DNA from: Hyaloperonospora brassicae | Taxonomy: Eukaryota > Oomycota > Peronosporomycetes > Peronosporales > Peronosporaceae | Assembly: GCA_947650285.1 (NCBI GenBank) | Contig: CANTFL010001468.1 | Span: 147,756 to 211,755, forward strand | DNA: 64,000 nucleotides | Reading direction: 5' to 3' | Shown here: positions 23,170 through 34,240 of the stretch, piece by piece | Layout: each line of letters starts with the position of its first letter | Position numbering within the stretch: position 1 is the stretch's first letter | Notes under the pieces: generated by a model | Databases searched by the model: none | Told to the model about the DNA's origin: nothing | Seen by the model: only the letters and a program-made list of their open reading frames with translations | Position numbers and translations under genes: made by a program

Positions 23170-26100
23170 TGATTCGAACAGGTGCTGCCCTGCAAGAAGA
23201 GGCCAAGAGCGGATTGGGCATTGCCGCTCTGATGAGCACAAGGCGCAGGGACGTGGAAAATCAGCGTGAACATAAGAAAGGTGTTCATGGTGGTAATAGC
23301 AAAGGGTTTAACGCTATTAACATAGCGAAAGGGCTGGGTAGAGCGAAGGACAAACAGAAGAAGTGCTACACGTGCAGCAGTTACGAGCATATGAAGAGAG
23401 ATTGTCCTCATCGTGCAAAATATGACGATGCGTCGACACCAGCCAGAGATAAAGGCGGCGATCGTGATAAAGGTAAACGCAATGCGAAGACAAACTTCAC
23501 GCGACGTGACGTGCTTGGTATCTTTGTTGAGGATCAAGACGTAGAAACCAGTGAAATGGGGCATGTGGACGATGTCGAATGCATTGTTGAAACACAGAAA
23601 GAGACCAATTCCGTCGAGATGCAGGAGTGGTACATCGACACTGCATCAAACACTCATGTGGTCGGTGACAAACGATACTATATTCGATATAGGGAGCTTT
23701 CGATCGACGAAGCGATTGTGCGTGGCGTTGCACCAAGCTTCCAGGAACAACCAGTTGGTGTTGGAACGATCGTTCTTGAGACACTTGTCGAAGGAAAGAC
23801 AGTCCATACTGTGATCGACGACGTGCTCTTAGTTCCTGGTGCGATCAACCCGCTTTTGTCGATGGGACGTGCACTCGACGATGGATTTAAATTCGGGTGG
23901 GACTCGAACACGCACCGATTTACTATGATAAAGAGCAACGAAGCAGTGGCACAAGCTGACAAAGTAGGAGCAGTTTGGGTGTTCGAGGGGGAAATCGCAG
24001 CTTGAGATACGGTTGGCAAAAGTATAGAGACGCGCGTGATAAACTTTACAGCTTAAGATGGTGTCACTGATCTGCAGTTGTGGCATAAGCGCTTGGGTCA
24101 TGTGTGCCCACAGTACATCAAGCTGATGGTGAATAAGAAGCTTGTCGATGGTATGATGCTCTCAGGACGAGATGTACATGACTGTGAGACATGTCACTTG
24201 GCAAAGCAAGTACGAAAGTCATTCAGGAAGTCGCTGGACCGCAAAATTGTCATGCCAAATCAACTTGTTTATGCAGAGATGCTAGTGCCGGGCATCTCTT
24301 GCGGCACAAGAGTTGGAGCAATTTTGGTCATCATGGATGCATTCAGCAAGTTTGTGACGACCTACATGCTGCGCACGAAAGCAGCAAGTGCAGCGGCCGC
24401 TACTTTGAAGCAGTACTTTGCTTGGGCTGAACGACAAGCTCGTCGTCATACAAGCGAAAACATCGGCTATACAAGGGCTGCATATCCGGTACGACAACTA
24501 CTTACGGACAAAGGTGGTGAGCTCGCGAGTTCCGAATTCAAGCAATGGTTATATATTCGAGGCATAAAACATGTACAAGTTGGACCAGCCAGTTCGCAGC
24601 AGAACCCATGCGAACGGGTTCACAGGACATTAACGGAGATGACGCGAACGATGTTGCAACACTCGGGCATGTCTAAAATATTTTGGACGGATGCATTTCA
24701 ATAAGCTGTCTATATTAAGAACCGCATATTTTCTCGTGGATGCGCAAGCACACCGTACGAAACAATGTTTGGAATGCGACCAGACATCCATCATCTTCGA
24801 ACTTTTGGCTCACTGTCGTATGCGCACGTCAAAGCTAACGCACGTCGTCACAAGCTGCACCGTAACGCAAAGATCGGGTATGTTTTGGGTTACGCAGAAG
24901 ATATCGTGGGTTGAAAACTCTACTTTCCGGATGAACGCACGCGGAAATACGTGCCTGACATTCGGGTGAACGAGAACGTTCTCTACCGCCGCCGACATAC
25001 CAAGGCATATGTTGCAACCGACACCGTGGATTTTTGCGATGTAACCATCGACGAGGGCGACAGCGGTGTCGATGCAGACGAAGACGTGACCAATATGTGC
25101 TACGACGTATGTGACAGCGATGACGTACGTGATGTAACCATCGACGAGGGCGACAGCGGTGTTGATAAAAATGGAGACGTGACCAGTATGTTCAACGTGG
25201 TCTATGGGGTGAAGACCAACGAGCAAGGAGGAGTGATTCGATTTGAAGCTCGACTCGTTGCGCGTGGTGACAGGCAACGCGCAGGTGTTGATTTTGTCGA
25301 CACGTTTGCACCAGTCGCTCGCATGGCGTCGTTTCGATTGTTTGTCGCATTGTCGGCGATGTTAAATCTGGAAATCTACAGTTGTGACGTATACACAGCC
25401 TATCTCAATGCGGACTTACAAATTCCACAGTACGTAAATTGAATTCAAGGTCACGTGAATGATAGCAGCAAAGCGTATATAGTGAGGAAAGCGGTATATG
25501 GATTGCGTCAAGCTGGACGAGCGTGGAACACGGAATTAGATCAATTTCCAAAGGCACAAGATTTTGAACATGGATAAAGAGAGCCGTGCTTATACGTACG
25601 TTGGCAAAATGGAGAAGTCTTTCTAACGCTGGTATACGTCGACGATGTACTCACAGCAACAAAATCAGTAGAGCAGAAGGATGAATTGTTCGAGTTGCTT
25701 AATAAGCAGTATGGCATTAAAGATCACGGGCGAGCAACACAGTATCTTGGTGTTGAGATTGATCGCAGTGACTCCAGCTACTGCTTGCAGCAGACTCAGT
25801 ATACACGTGAAATTCTTGAGCGGTTTGGATTCACAGAAGCTCGCAAAGTCGGCAACTCAGTGGATTGCACCACGCGACTTGTGCATGAAGAACCAGAGAC
25901 AAGTACTGAAATGGTTTCTTATCGGTACCGTCAGTATACACGTGAAATTCTTGAGCGGTTTGGATTCACAGAAGCTCGCAAAGTCGGCAACTCAGTGGAT
26001 TGCACCACGCGACTTGTGCATGAAGAACCAGAGACAAGTACTGAAATGGTTTCTTATCGGTACCGTGAGGCACTAGAGGCGCTCATGTAATTGGCAAAGT

Positions 26101-26746
26101 CAACGCGACCAGACATCGCGTTTGAAATTGGGTTGCTCAGCCGGTTTGCCAGTAATCCGAGTAGCAAGCATGTTGGAGCAGTGAAGCGAGTATTTCGCTA
26201 TTTGTCAAGTACGTTGGCGTACCGATTAAGCTACAAGCGCCAAGATGGAAGTGCAAGTCAAATTGATGTCGAAGGATATAGTGACAGCGATTGGGGCGGT
26301 GATCCAGATTCGAGACGCAGTGTTACTGGAGTCGTATTTACTATTGCGGCCGGTGCGGTGTCATGGCTATCACGGCTTCAGAGCGTAGTTGCACTGAGCA
26401 CTGCAGAAGCGGAGTACATAGCATCGTGTGAAGCAGTATGTAATCAGCGTCTATTCGAAACGTCATTGAAGAAACATTAGGCGTGACGAAGCAGGGCATC
26501 GCAGTGAAGCTCGGCGTCGACAACTCGAGCGCGATGACACTGGCGATGGATCCGACATTCAGTCGTCGGACACGACACATTGAATTGCGCTGGCACTATG
26601 TGCGCGAGCAAGTGAAGAAGAGAAAAATTATACTTTACAAGGTCACGACGGCTGAAAATGCTGCAGATCTTCTTACGAAAGCAACCAGTGCAGACAGGAT
26701 TCAGCACTTGATGCGACTCATCGGACTTACGGATGGAGCCATATAA
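23170..26746 (+). pseudogene. Copia pol (protease, integrase, RT, RNase H)
   Basis: The region carries a zinc knuckle CYTCSSYEHMKRDC, the protease site WYIDTASNTHVV, an integrase zinc region (HKRLGHV, CETCHLAK) and a core with VIMDAFSKFV, LLTDKGGEL and NPCERVHRTL. The first catalytic Asp position appears to be Glu (VYAEMLVPG). RT follows with ARLVARGDRQRAGVDFVDTF and the active site LVYVDDVLTA, then RNase H with YSDSDWGGDPDSRRS and STAEAEYIASCEA, and a C-terminal DNSSAMTLAMD...RTRHIELRWHYVRE. From 24006 to 26480 one frame runs through, broken only by in-frame stops (at about 24006, 24051, 24702, 24912, 25440, 25575 and 26088). A frame change near 26460 separates the last part. It cannot be translated to full length. 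Confidence 0.93.
25797..26066 (+). repeat. 135-bp perfect tandem duplication inside Copia RT
   Basis: 25797-25931 is repeated without a difference at 25932-26066. The unit is 45 codons, so the frame is kept and the peptide from QYTREILERFGF to VSYRYR occurs twice. It lies between the RT active site and RNase H, where the family normally has the unit once. Confidence 0.95.
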
Positions 26747-26833
26747 GTCAGTGAAATTGATTGAAGCTCGGCAGTCTACGACTAAGTGGATCGACTGCGC
26801 ATATCGAGTGATTGCAAGTAGAGGAGGGCGTGT

Positions 26834-27143
26834 TGTAATTTGAATTTGCAGCGACAGGTGCCAAGTAGCAACAGTTGTCAAAAATGTAATGGGTGCGGAG
26901 CGACAGGGTCAGTGCGACGTTGCCAGGTCTTGGTGGATAAGGAGTGAAGGGGTCTGAATGACAACAAAATCGGTTGGTCTAGAAGCGTGCGGAAAAGAGA
27001 AGATATGAGACCATGCACAGCACCTGCAAGAGTAGTAGTAGTGTGCACTAGGAATAGCCAAGTGCGCAAGTATATGTAAATGTCAGTTCCAAAAACACCA
27101 TCCCGTGCTAACATCTCCATTGAGAAAACCTTAACCTTCAACA
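26834..27143 (+). repeat. Copia 3' LTR
   Basis: It is the same 310-bp sequence as 22243-22552 and directly follows the polypurine tract. The base after it (27144) re-enters MULE transposase coding sequence. Confidence 0.93.
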
Positions 27144-28381
27144 ATGTATAGTACTAATCGGTTCCAAATGCCGTTGCTGCACTTCGTTAATTGCACAACC
27201 CCTAACGCCAGCTTTTCGATTGTATGCGCCTTTCCTAGCGGAGAAGCTATATTTGATTATGTGTGGCCTTTGAAGAAGGTTGGCTAGCTGTATGTCAATG
27301 GCGACTTTCGGCTATTGTAGTTTCTGATGCATACGCGTCATTGGCAGCAGCCTTGGCATATGTAGCTCCTGGCTCCCGCCACCTTTTGTGCTTATGACAC
27401 ATAAAGAATTGTTGTCACAAAACAATGGCGCATTTCAAGAAAAACGAACATCATAAGGCACTTCTGCAGATGTGGACCGGTTTCTGTCAGGCCCACACAC
27501 CTAACGAGTTTCAAGCACGCAAGAATCACATTTTTACCGATTTATCTGATTAGCCGGCACTGTGCACGTATCTCGGCAAAACATGACTTGTACACAACCA
27601 AAAAATTGTCACAGCATGGACTATCTATTGCCAACATCTCGGAAATGCATCAACATTGACAGCAGAGGGTGTTCATGCATCACTAAAGCGATACTTGCAG
27701 GTTAGCACCGGCGACCTGCACCGAGTTAAGGAGCGCATCGATCAGGTTTTGACGCATCAAGTTAACGAAACCCGCGCCGCTGTTGAGACGCAGCAAATAG
27801 AATGCCGTATTTTTTGCAAAAGGTGCAGGTATATGCAAATTGAACGTCGCCACGACACAGCACGCGTTAATGTTGACCAATAATCATCTTGATTTGAGCA
27901 ACTGTAACGCCGCGACCAACCAGCCATTACAGGAATGTAGTGAAGTATTTCGCACAACGCTGGGTCTACCCTGTGATCGTAAAATCGGCAAATTGTGCGG
28001 AAACGAACCAATCGATCTTGTTCGCATTCCACAGCATTGGCACCTGCATATTCAACAACCGGGTGAAAATGGTCAGACTCGCATCACGGAGCTGAGACGA
28101 GCGGTGGTTTGGCTACAGGAGGCATCCAGATCATGGTCCACAGCCAAATTCGCGATCGCTTGCGCGCTGACAAAGAAGTTGCTAGATGCCCATATCCCAT
28201 CCCCCGACGATATTCCTGTGGCAAAAAACGAAAGGCAGGCCTATCGGGACAAAAAAACAAGCCGAAGTCATCGACAAAACGAGATCCATCCGGATTGAGC
28301 TTTCGCCGTTATTGCAAATACTGCGGTAAGCCTACCATGAGAGAATGTAATGCCCGCAGAAGCCGAATGAGAAAGAGATGA
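27144..28381 (+). pseudogene. MULE transposase, C-terminal part, broken
   Basis: Coding resumes exactly after the Copia LTR with TNRFQMPLLHFVNCTTPNA, the strand after the first catalytic Asp. After a frameshift near 27270 the second Asp motif appears (IVVSDAYASLAAALAYV), then HLLCL-stop-HIKN (Trp codon changed to TGA), MAHFKKNEHHKALLQMW, and the catalytic Glu in TAEGVHASLKRYLQVSTGDL at 27656-27715. The SWIM-like tail follows (FRTTLGLPCDRKIGKLCG, IPQHWHLHIQQP) and ends in a small Cys-rich stretch (YCKYCGKPTMREC). Multiple stops disable it. Identity as a MULE DDE transposase is firm. Confidence 0.88.
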
Positions 28382-29499
28382 TGATAGATGCAGGAGGAGA
28401 AGATGTGTCTAGAGAAGGAAAGCAACCCACGGTCAAGCCGCCGAACATTATATTCTGCTGTGGAGAAGACGTGGCGGACCTGATTGGTGAATATAAATTA
28501 CGATACCTGGTTTGACTACAGTAAATGAATCAATTATATTGGGCATCGGTCAAGATGGTGAGCGGGTTTACCAAATTCGTATTCGCATGAATCAGCTCGC
28601 CACTTGCGCTACAAATTTTTTTATCGCATCAAAAGATTTGGCCAAATGAATTATAAGTTTTGACCCTCTTCCTCCAAACCATTTTTATTTCCTTCTAGAT
28701 CATGTTTTTGCTCTTCATCTTGTTCTCCATTTTGCTCTTCATCTCGCACATCATGAGGCACTTGTATTTGCTCTTGTTATTGGTATTGCTCTCGGTCTTG
28801 TTCTTGCTCTTCTTGGCCTTTGTTAAGAAGTTAAGGATGATAATTTTGCCAAGAATGTTATGAAAGGTACCTCACAGTCATGCAATACGTCAGGAGAGCC
28901 TGATGGTACTCTACAGCACTATCAATTGTTCGAATGGCTTTCGCTTGAGTGTCGGAAGGTTATATCGGTTACCGTGTTGATATTACTCTTCTGTTGCTAC
29001 AAATGCACTAACTACCTGCTATCTTCAGCTGCAACTCACTTTCCAGATCCGCTGCTAGCCACGACAACGCATTTTCTCTATCTCTCTCTACACATGAATG
29101 TGGTTATGCTTGTGCACGCGAATCGGCGCGCCTTTTCATGCGTCTTGGAATGCCACATGACCACATACCAATTTCTAATAGCATTTTTAGCGCAACAGAT
29201 TGATTGCGCCAATCTATCAAACTTTTACAGCAGCTCCTGTAACAAACGCTGTAATTCTTCCCGAAATCTTTAGCCTGTGTAGCAGTGCCATATTTGGAAA
29301 CGTTCGTAAGTTTGCGCTATAAGATACAAAGAAACCGATACGCACCGCAACACCCATATGAGCACACCAGACCTCAAGTTTTCGCTTGTATTCCGCCATA
29401 CTCCTATTTAGGTCCTATACGTAGAAAGCGCATCAAGTTTATCATAACACAACCAGTGCAGAGCTGGTGTAGTGAGGTAAGGTTAATAAACGTGCTGTG
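28382..29499. other. MULE 3' internal region with a Glu/Gln-rich minus-strand scrap
   Basis: 28651-28830 read on the minus strand gives a low-complexity acidic tail (VRDEEQNGEQDEEQKHD) ending in a stop at 28651, with at least one internal TAA. It could be the end of an accessory MULE gene or simple-sequence noise. The rest contains only unrecognised short frames. Confidence 0.3.
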
Positions 29500-29694
29500 G
29501 TGGTAAATTGTGCTGTGGCGGTAAATTGTGCTGTGGTGGTAAAGAGTGCTGTGCTGGTAAAGTGTGCTACGGTGGTGTAGTGTGATGTGGCGGAACTTGT
29601 AAAGTGTGGTGTGGCTGAACTTGTCAAAAGTGTGGTGTGGTACGCTTTGCTAAAAGTGTGGTGGAAAGAGCAAAAAGTGTGGCGGAAATAGCAA
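29500..29694 (-). repeat. MULE right terminal inverted repeat
   Basis: Repeated AAAGTGTGGTGTGG-like units, interleaved with GTGGTGGTAAA units, end in GGCGGAAATAGCAA. This is the inverted counterpart of 21389-21560. The internal repeat number differs between the two arms, so the TIRs are internally repetitive. Confidence 0.75.
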
Positions 29695-30627
29695 GTCCCT
29701 TCGAAGTACTTAGACGGGTCAATTTTCCGTGAGAAATGAACTAAACATTAGATTAGATTACGATCACTTAAAGACGCGTGCTTTGCTAAGGCGTCGATAT
29801 CGTTGAGAGTTTACTAGCCTTCTTCAGGCATATACTATCGAACACCTTGTGCAATTTGATTGTTTAAATCGTCATTATTGTATGACAGGAATAAAAGCTC
29901 CGTGAGCTAGTAGACGCGTGAGTCGCTCCTTAAAGAGCTAGTTGACTCGTTGAGTCGTTTTTCTTACTACGAACCAAGTGGCTCTTTGAGTCGTAGCTTT
30001 CCTTAGCTGTGATAGCTCCGCTTCTGCTCATTGGTGCAAATTTAATCAAAATGTTGTCTCCCCGTTCTAGTACAGCTACTGAACATCTGCTTTACTGATT
30101 GTTGTGTGGCGATTGGTGATGAGTGGAACATGTTTGATGCCATGGTCGATGTCAATCCTTGTGCCGAATGTGATCAGTCCTCTATCAAAAATTGCCTACG
30201 GAGGCGATATCCACGCAAACAAATTGAATGTACCCTTTCATATAATTATCACAAATGGCAATGGTTGATTAACATGTCATGTAAAGTAGCGAATAATTCT
30301 TCTTGTAGTCCTATTGCAGCACTCCTATTGGAAAAGATGCGAGTAGAATTTTCTCGGCACGTACGAGTCAGTGATACATATTTACCCAATCGAAATTGGT
30401 CCCTCTGACCATTGTTACCAAACCATAATCGTTTCCGTCCGCTTCGAGAAATCACATCATTATGACCTGCAATTGTCGGTAATCAATCATATATTGGACC
30501 ATCTGACACAGATCTAGTCATATTTACGGGCAGACTCAACAGTACGAACATTAGCCAGCAACTCAGTAGCCCCTGATCATATCGTCCTGTCGTGGACTCT
30601 TCTTGGTTGGTCAATACACCACCACTC
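29695..30627. other. Intergenic, no recognised gene
   Basis: 29898-30000 contains irregular repeats of GAGTCG/GAGCTAGT type. A 100-codon frame at 30106-30408 has scattered Cys but no known family and no promoter that I can support. The NSUN2 gene starts at the end of this stretch. Confidence 0.4.
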
Positions 30628-33205
30628 ATGACCACAGCCACGACAGCCACGGCCAAGTCGTCTCTAGCGGTCCACAAACAGAGCTTCCGCGAGTACCTGG
30701 TACTGCCTGAACGCGCCGCTTCCAGTCCACGCATACAGTGTACACACACAACCCTTGATTCTCACTCATTGCGACGGTCAACTGATGTTCTGTAGCGCGA
30801 GACGGATGCAGTGCAAGACGAGACAGAGCTCGACAAGCTGATGCAGCTGCTGCACGAACCTCTGCCCGTCTCGTTCCGTCTCAATTTGCACCGTCCAGAC
30901 GCTGCGAGGTTCGTGTTTGTCGCCGCGCCGTAAGACGCTTCGGAATCCACTTGTAACTTCACTGTGCACGTGTCGCAGGCTGAAGACACTGCTGGCTACG
31001 GAGCATCAATTTCCGAGTCAGAAGAACTTTTACGGTACAATTTCTGTGAACCCGCCAAAGTGAGTGTGTGCTTGTTGCAAGGTATTGGACGACTGTGTCG
31101 TTGCTTCTCGATGATTTATATATAATCTGTGCAGGCCGATTGCATGGTATCCGCTGAAGAATGTGGCGTGGCAAATGGATTGTGGGCGTGTTGCGCTGTC
31201 GAAAAGTGGTACGTGTTATTCATGGCTTTCGAGATGAGGTCAAGGAAGCTCTTCTGGTCATTTTGTGGGAATTGTTGACCAGCGCCGAAGCACGCGGACG
31301 TGCGTGCATTCCACACGTGTTTGTTGGAGCATACGGATCGTGGAAACATCGACCGCCAGGAGGCAGTGAGTATGCTGCCAGTGCTTTTCCTGGACGTGCA
31401 ATGCGGTCACCGGGTGCTTGACATGTGCGCGTCTCCTGGCTCGAAGACGACGCAGGTCATTGACTGTTTGTTGTCGTCAGAAGATAGCAACGGTAAGAAA
31501 CAGAGCGGCCTTGTCGTTGCTAATGACCTTGACAAGAAACGGGCGTATATGCTTGTGCACCGCCTTTCGAGGAACACGCTTCGTCGTGCTGTGGTGACCT
31601 GCGGTCCAGGTGACACGTTCCCAGGTCTGTACGACGCTGAAACAGAGACTTTGGAGTCGACAAATGTGTTCGACCGTGTGCTGTGTGACGTTCCTTGCAG
31701 TGGTGACGGAACACTGCGCAAAAACCAGTCGATATGGAAGGACTGGCATATTGGCCAAGGTCTCACGTTACATCCGGTTCAGCTAGCGTTGGCTCTTCGC
31801 GGGGCAGCTCTGCTGAAGGTAAACGGCACCATGGTCTACTCAACGTGTTCCTTCAATCCCGTGGAAAACGAGGCTGTTGTGGCGGAACTGCTACGCCGTG
31901 CCGGAGGATCGCTTGAGCTGCTGGACGTTTCGAAAAAGATGCCTGCGCTTGTCACCCGTCCAGGTCGGTCGAAATGGCGTGTAGGCTGGCGCTCAAAGTC
32001 GAAGTCTACCAACAAAGGCTACCTGTTTAAGGGTGCGGAGAATGACAATGATAACGTAGGTTCAGGGCTCCATGATTGGTTTGACGAATACGACAAGGTG
32101 GTAGAAAGCCTTCGTGGTAAGCGGATAACACGATCAATGTTTCCGCCGGAACATTGTGTTGCCAAGGAGCTGCGCAAGACACTTCGTCTCATCCCAACCG
32201 ATCAGAACTCTGGTGGGTTTTTCATCGCTGTGCTGCGCAAATTGCGCGACTTGCCTGGTGTAGAGGGACGTCAGGAAGGCTTTGCCGCACTAGAAGAATC
32301 GGAAGCGTTGCCACCTGCTGACTATATCTGCAAGTTGTGTGGCACGGGGGGCCATTTCTTAAGAAGCTGCCAGAATTTCTTATCGGACACAGAATTCGCT
32401 GCTTCGAACGCATCACTGAAGCCACGGAAGAATCGCGGAGAGGCGTCGACTGATGCAACAATTGGTGCAACGAAACAGTTCGATAAGAAGCGTGAGACGG
32501 TCTACCGTGCTGTTGGGGATGATGTGTGGCAGCAATTGCAAGAGTTTTATGGCATTGAGGATAAAACGCTAAAGGTGAGTGTACAATGAGCTTATGGGGG
32601 TGCTCTGGTATGTGTTTACATGTTTGCGTGTGATTCAGGAGCACTTATGGTGTCGCTCTGACACTGCGGTGACCGTGAATTACGTGGACAAGGAAATCGC
32701 TGATGCCTGCTTAAGTGGTGACGCACTTGATGTGAGTGATCTTCTTGCTCACGTTGCGGTCAAGGTTCTGACACAATGAGTGCTATGTGCGCAGATCATC
32801 AATACGGGCTTGAAGGTGTTCACTAAGACGACAGAACGAGGCGAGGTGTTTTACCGCCCCTCGGAGGAAAGTCTCGGCTTCCTCGACGGCTTTTTCACCA
32901 AGCGTCGCTTTGACATATCGATTGCCGACTTCTCCAATCTCCTCGGGAACGCAGATAATCACGTAGCCTTCGACTCGCTGTCGTCAGGTCTGCGCAAGTC
33001 ACTCGGCGATATGCCAATGGGCCCTGCAGTTGTCCGAGTTCAGGAAAATGAACAACTCTGCATGAACATATGGGTCGGTAAGGGATCAATTTTGCCTCGC
33101 GTGTCCAAGGCCATGCGCGAAGAGGTCAAAGACGCGCTGACGCAGTACACGGAAAATGGTAAACACGCCTTTGCTGATCCCGATGCTGACCTCACTTCGC
33201 GCTAA
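30628..33205 (+). CDS. NSUN2-type RNA (cytosine-5) methyltransferase, 7 exons
   Basis: The product methylates cytosines in tRNA and other RNAs with S-adenosylmethionine, normally in the nucleus or nucleolus. Inferred exons are 30628-30699, 30796-30908, 30979-31059, 31135-31208, 31283-32574, 32639-32731 and 32795-33205. All introns are GT-AG, 63-96 nt, and the phases join to 711 residues. Visible motifs are the N-terminal HEPLPVSFRLN, PIAWYPLKNVAWQMD, RQEAVSMLP, the SAM site VLDMCASPGSKTTQ, the releasing Cys in CDVPCSGDGTLRKN and the catalytic Cys in STCSFNPVENEAV. A CX2CX4HX4C zinc knuckle (CKLCGTGGHFLRSC, about genomic 32330-32370) sits in the C-terminal half, and the end (INTGLKVFTK) matches the family C-terminus. 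The first exon and its CTG|GTACTG donor are the least certain part, although the joined sequence fits the family without a gap. No inactivating change was seen. Confidence 0.88.
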
Positions 33206-33915
33206 GCTCATTAGCGTGTCATTCCTCGAACAAGAAGATTGGTCTTCCGTCTTTGCTACCAACTTGGTCCTCTATGTCGACTTCGTCATTTGTCGTTGAC
33301 TCTGACTCCTGTAACTTGTGCGAAGATATAATAAACCCATTTCATCTCCAAGCGGTCTTTGCGTTAGCGCTGTGAATGTCAACGAAACGCCTACATGCTT
33401 CCGCAACAAAGAGTTTTCGATGCTACTACCATTCTTCTTGATCCCTATGCAGCACATCTAGCACTGGCTGCGTCACATTACCACAACATTGACGACTATA
33501 CGTCGAAACGGCACGTCAAACAGAATGTCATTAGGCTCTACGTTGTCGTTTATATTATTCAACAAGCGCAAAAAACGCGTCTTCATTACCGGCCAGGGCT
33601 GTAAAAAGATCTTAGGAACGTTGTTTCTTTTGGTGTACGGCAAGCTGGCAGTATACGTGTGAGTCAACCTCTTTGTATTCGAGCAAGAAAATTGTGTTTA
33701 CATATTGTCATATTTTTCTCTTGGTGCGTTCTATTCTACCGCGATCGCGCTAGTAAGATATACTTCATCCTGGTGCGTTCTCATGCAGTGCGACCGGGGC
33801 TTGGCGCTGATTGATGTGCGAGGTAAAGGTAGTAGCTACTGGTGTCAGTATTTCTATTTCTCTTTATTGATCGGTGCATTTCTGCAATGCATTCACGGAA
33901 AAACATATCGGCATG
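33206..33915. other. Intergenic, nothing recognised
   Basis: This is the downstream flank of the methyltransferase gene. Only short frames are present, none with family resemblance. Confidence 0.4.
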
Positions 33916-34240
33916 TAACGGGGTGAGCCCGTTGCAGGATGTTGACACTAAATTGGGTCAATGAGAATAACATGTCAGCTGGTAATATTTTACAGTATTT
34001 ACGTTGCTGAGTGAATATTGAAGGAATATGATCCGTGGTACTGATGTATTCAGCCCCGCTCCACTTCTTGGTTGGTATTGACCAGCATGTCGACTTATTT
34101 GACCAACAATCGCTGCTAGAAGCGCGCAATCAGTGGTGAATGAGTAGCTGCTACATTACGTATTTGTAGGTTGCTTTACTAAAGGCGAATTCAACGAGAT
34201 TGAATTTGAAAGGCTTTTACTGTTAATTCGGTACAATTCA
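33916..34240 (+). repeat. Degraded LTR related to the Gypsy LTR, opposite orientation
   Basis: It begins TGTAACGGGGTGAGCCCGTTGCA, close to one terminus of the 5938-6330 LTR (TGTAACGGGGCAGCCCGTTACA on that LTR's minus strand). About 200 bp in, GCGCGCAATCAGTGGTGA matches the LTR interior (GCGCGCAATGAGTGGTGA on its minus strand) at a similar distance. The rest is strongly diverged and the far end is not defined. Confidence 0.45.

Larger units (their letters stand above)
22243..27143 (+). mobile_element. Ty1/Copia LTR retrotransposon
   Basis: It is a 4.9-kb element bounded by two 310-bp LTRs that differ at about four positions by eye. Coding order is gag, zinc knuckle, protease, integrase, RT, RNase H, which is diagnostic for Copia. 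A purine-rich tract (GTAGAGGAGGGCG) precedes the 3' LTR. GGGTTATGAGC follows the 5' LTR and is the likely primer-binding site. Target-site duplications were not clear. The LTR similarity implies recent insertion, yet pol has several nonsense codons and one gag frameshift. Confidence 0.95.
21389..29694 (+). mobile_element. Mutator-like element (MULE) with nested Copia insertion
   Basis: Terminal inverted repeats face each other at 21389-21560 and 29500-29694. Between them are the two halves of a MULE transposase, split by a complete Copia retrotransposon at 22243-27143. Without the insertion the element is about 3.4 kb. No clear 9-bp target duplication was found next to the apparent ends, so exact boundaries are uncertain. 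The element is dead: both transposase halves contain stops and frameshifts. Confidence 0.8.

Noticed and set aside
22243..27143. Hairpin saturation in the Copia element
   Set aside because: On reading it I saw only occasional 6-7 bp inverted repeats, as expected by chance, so the signal is specific to the Gypsy family here.
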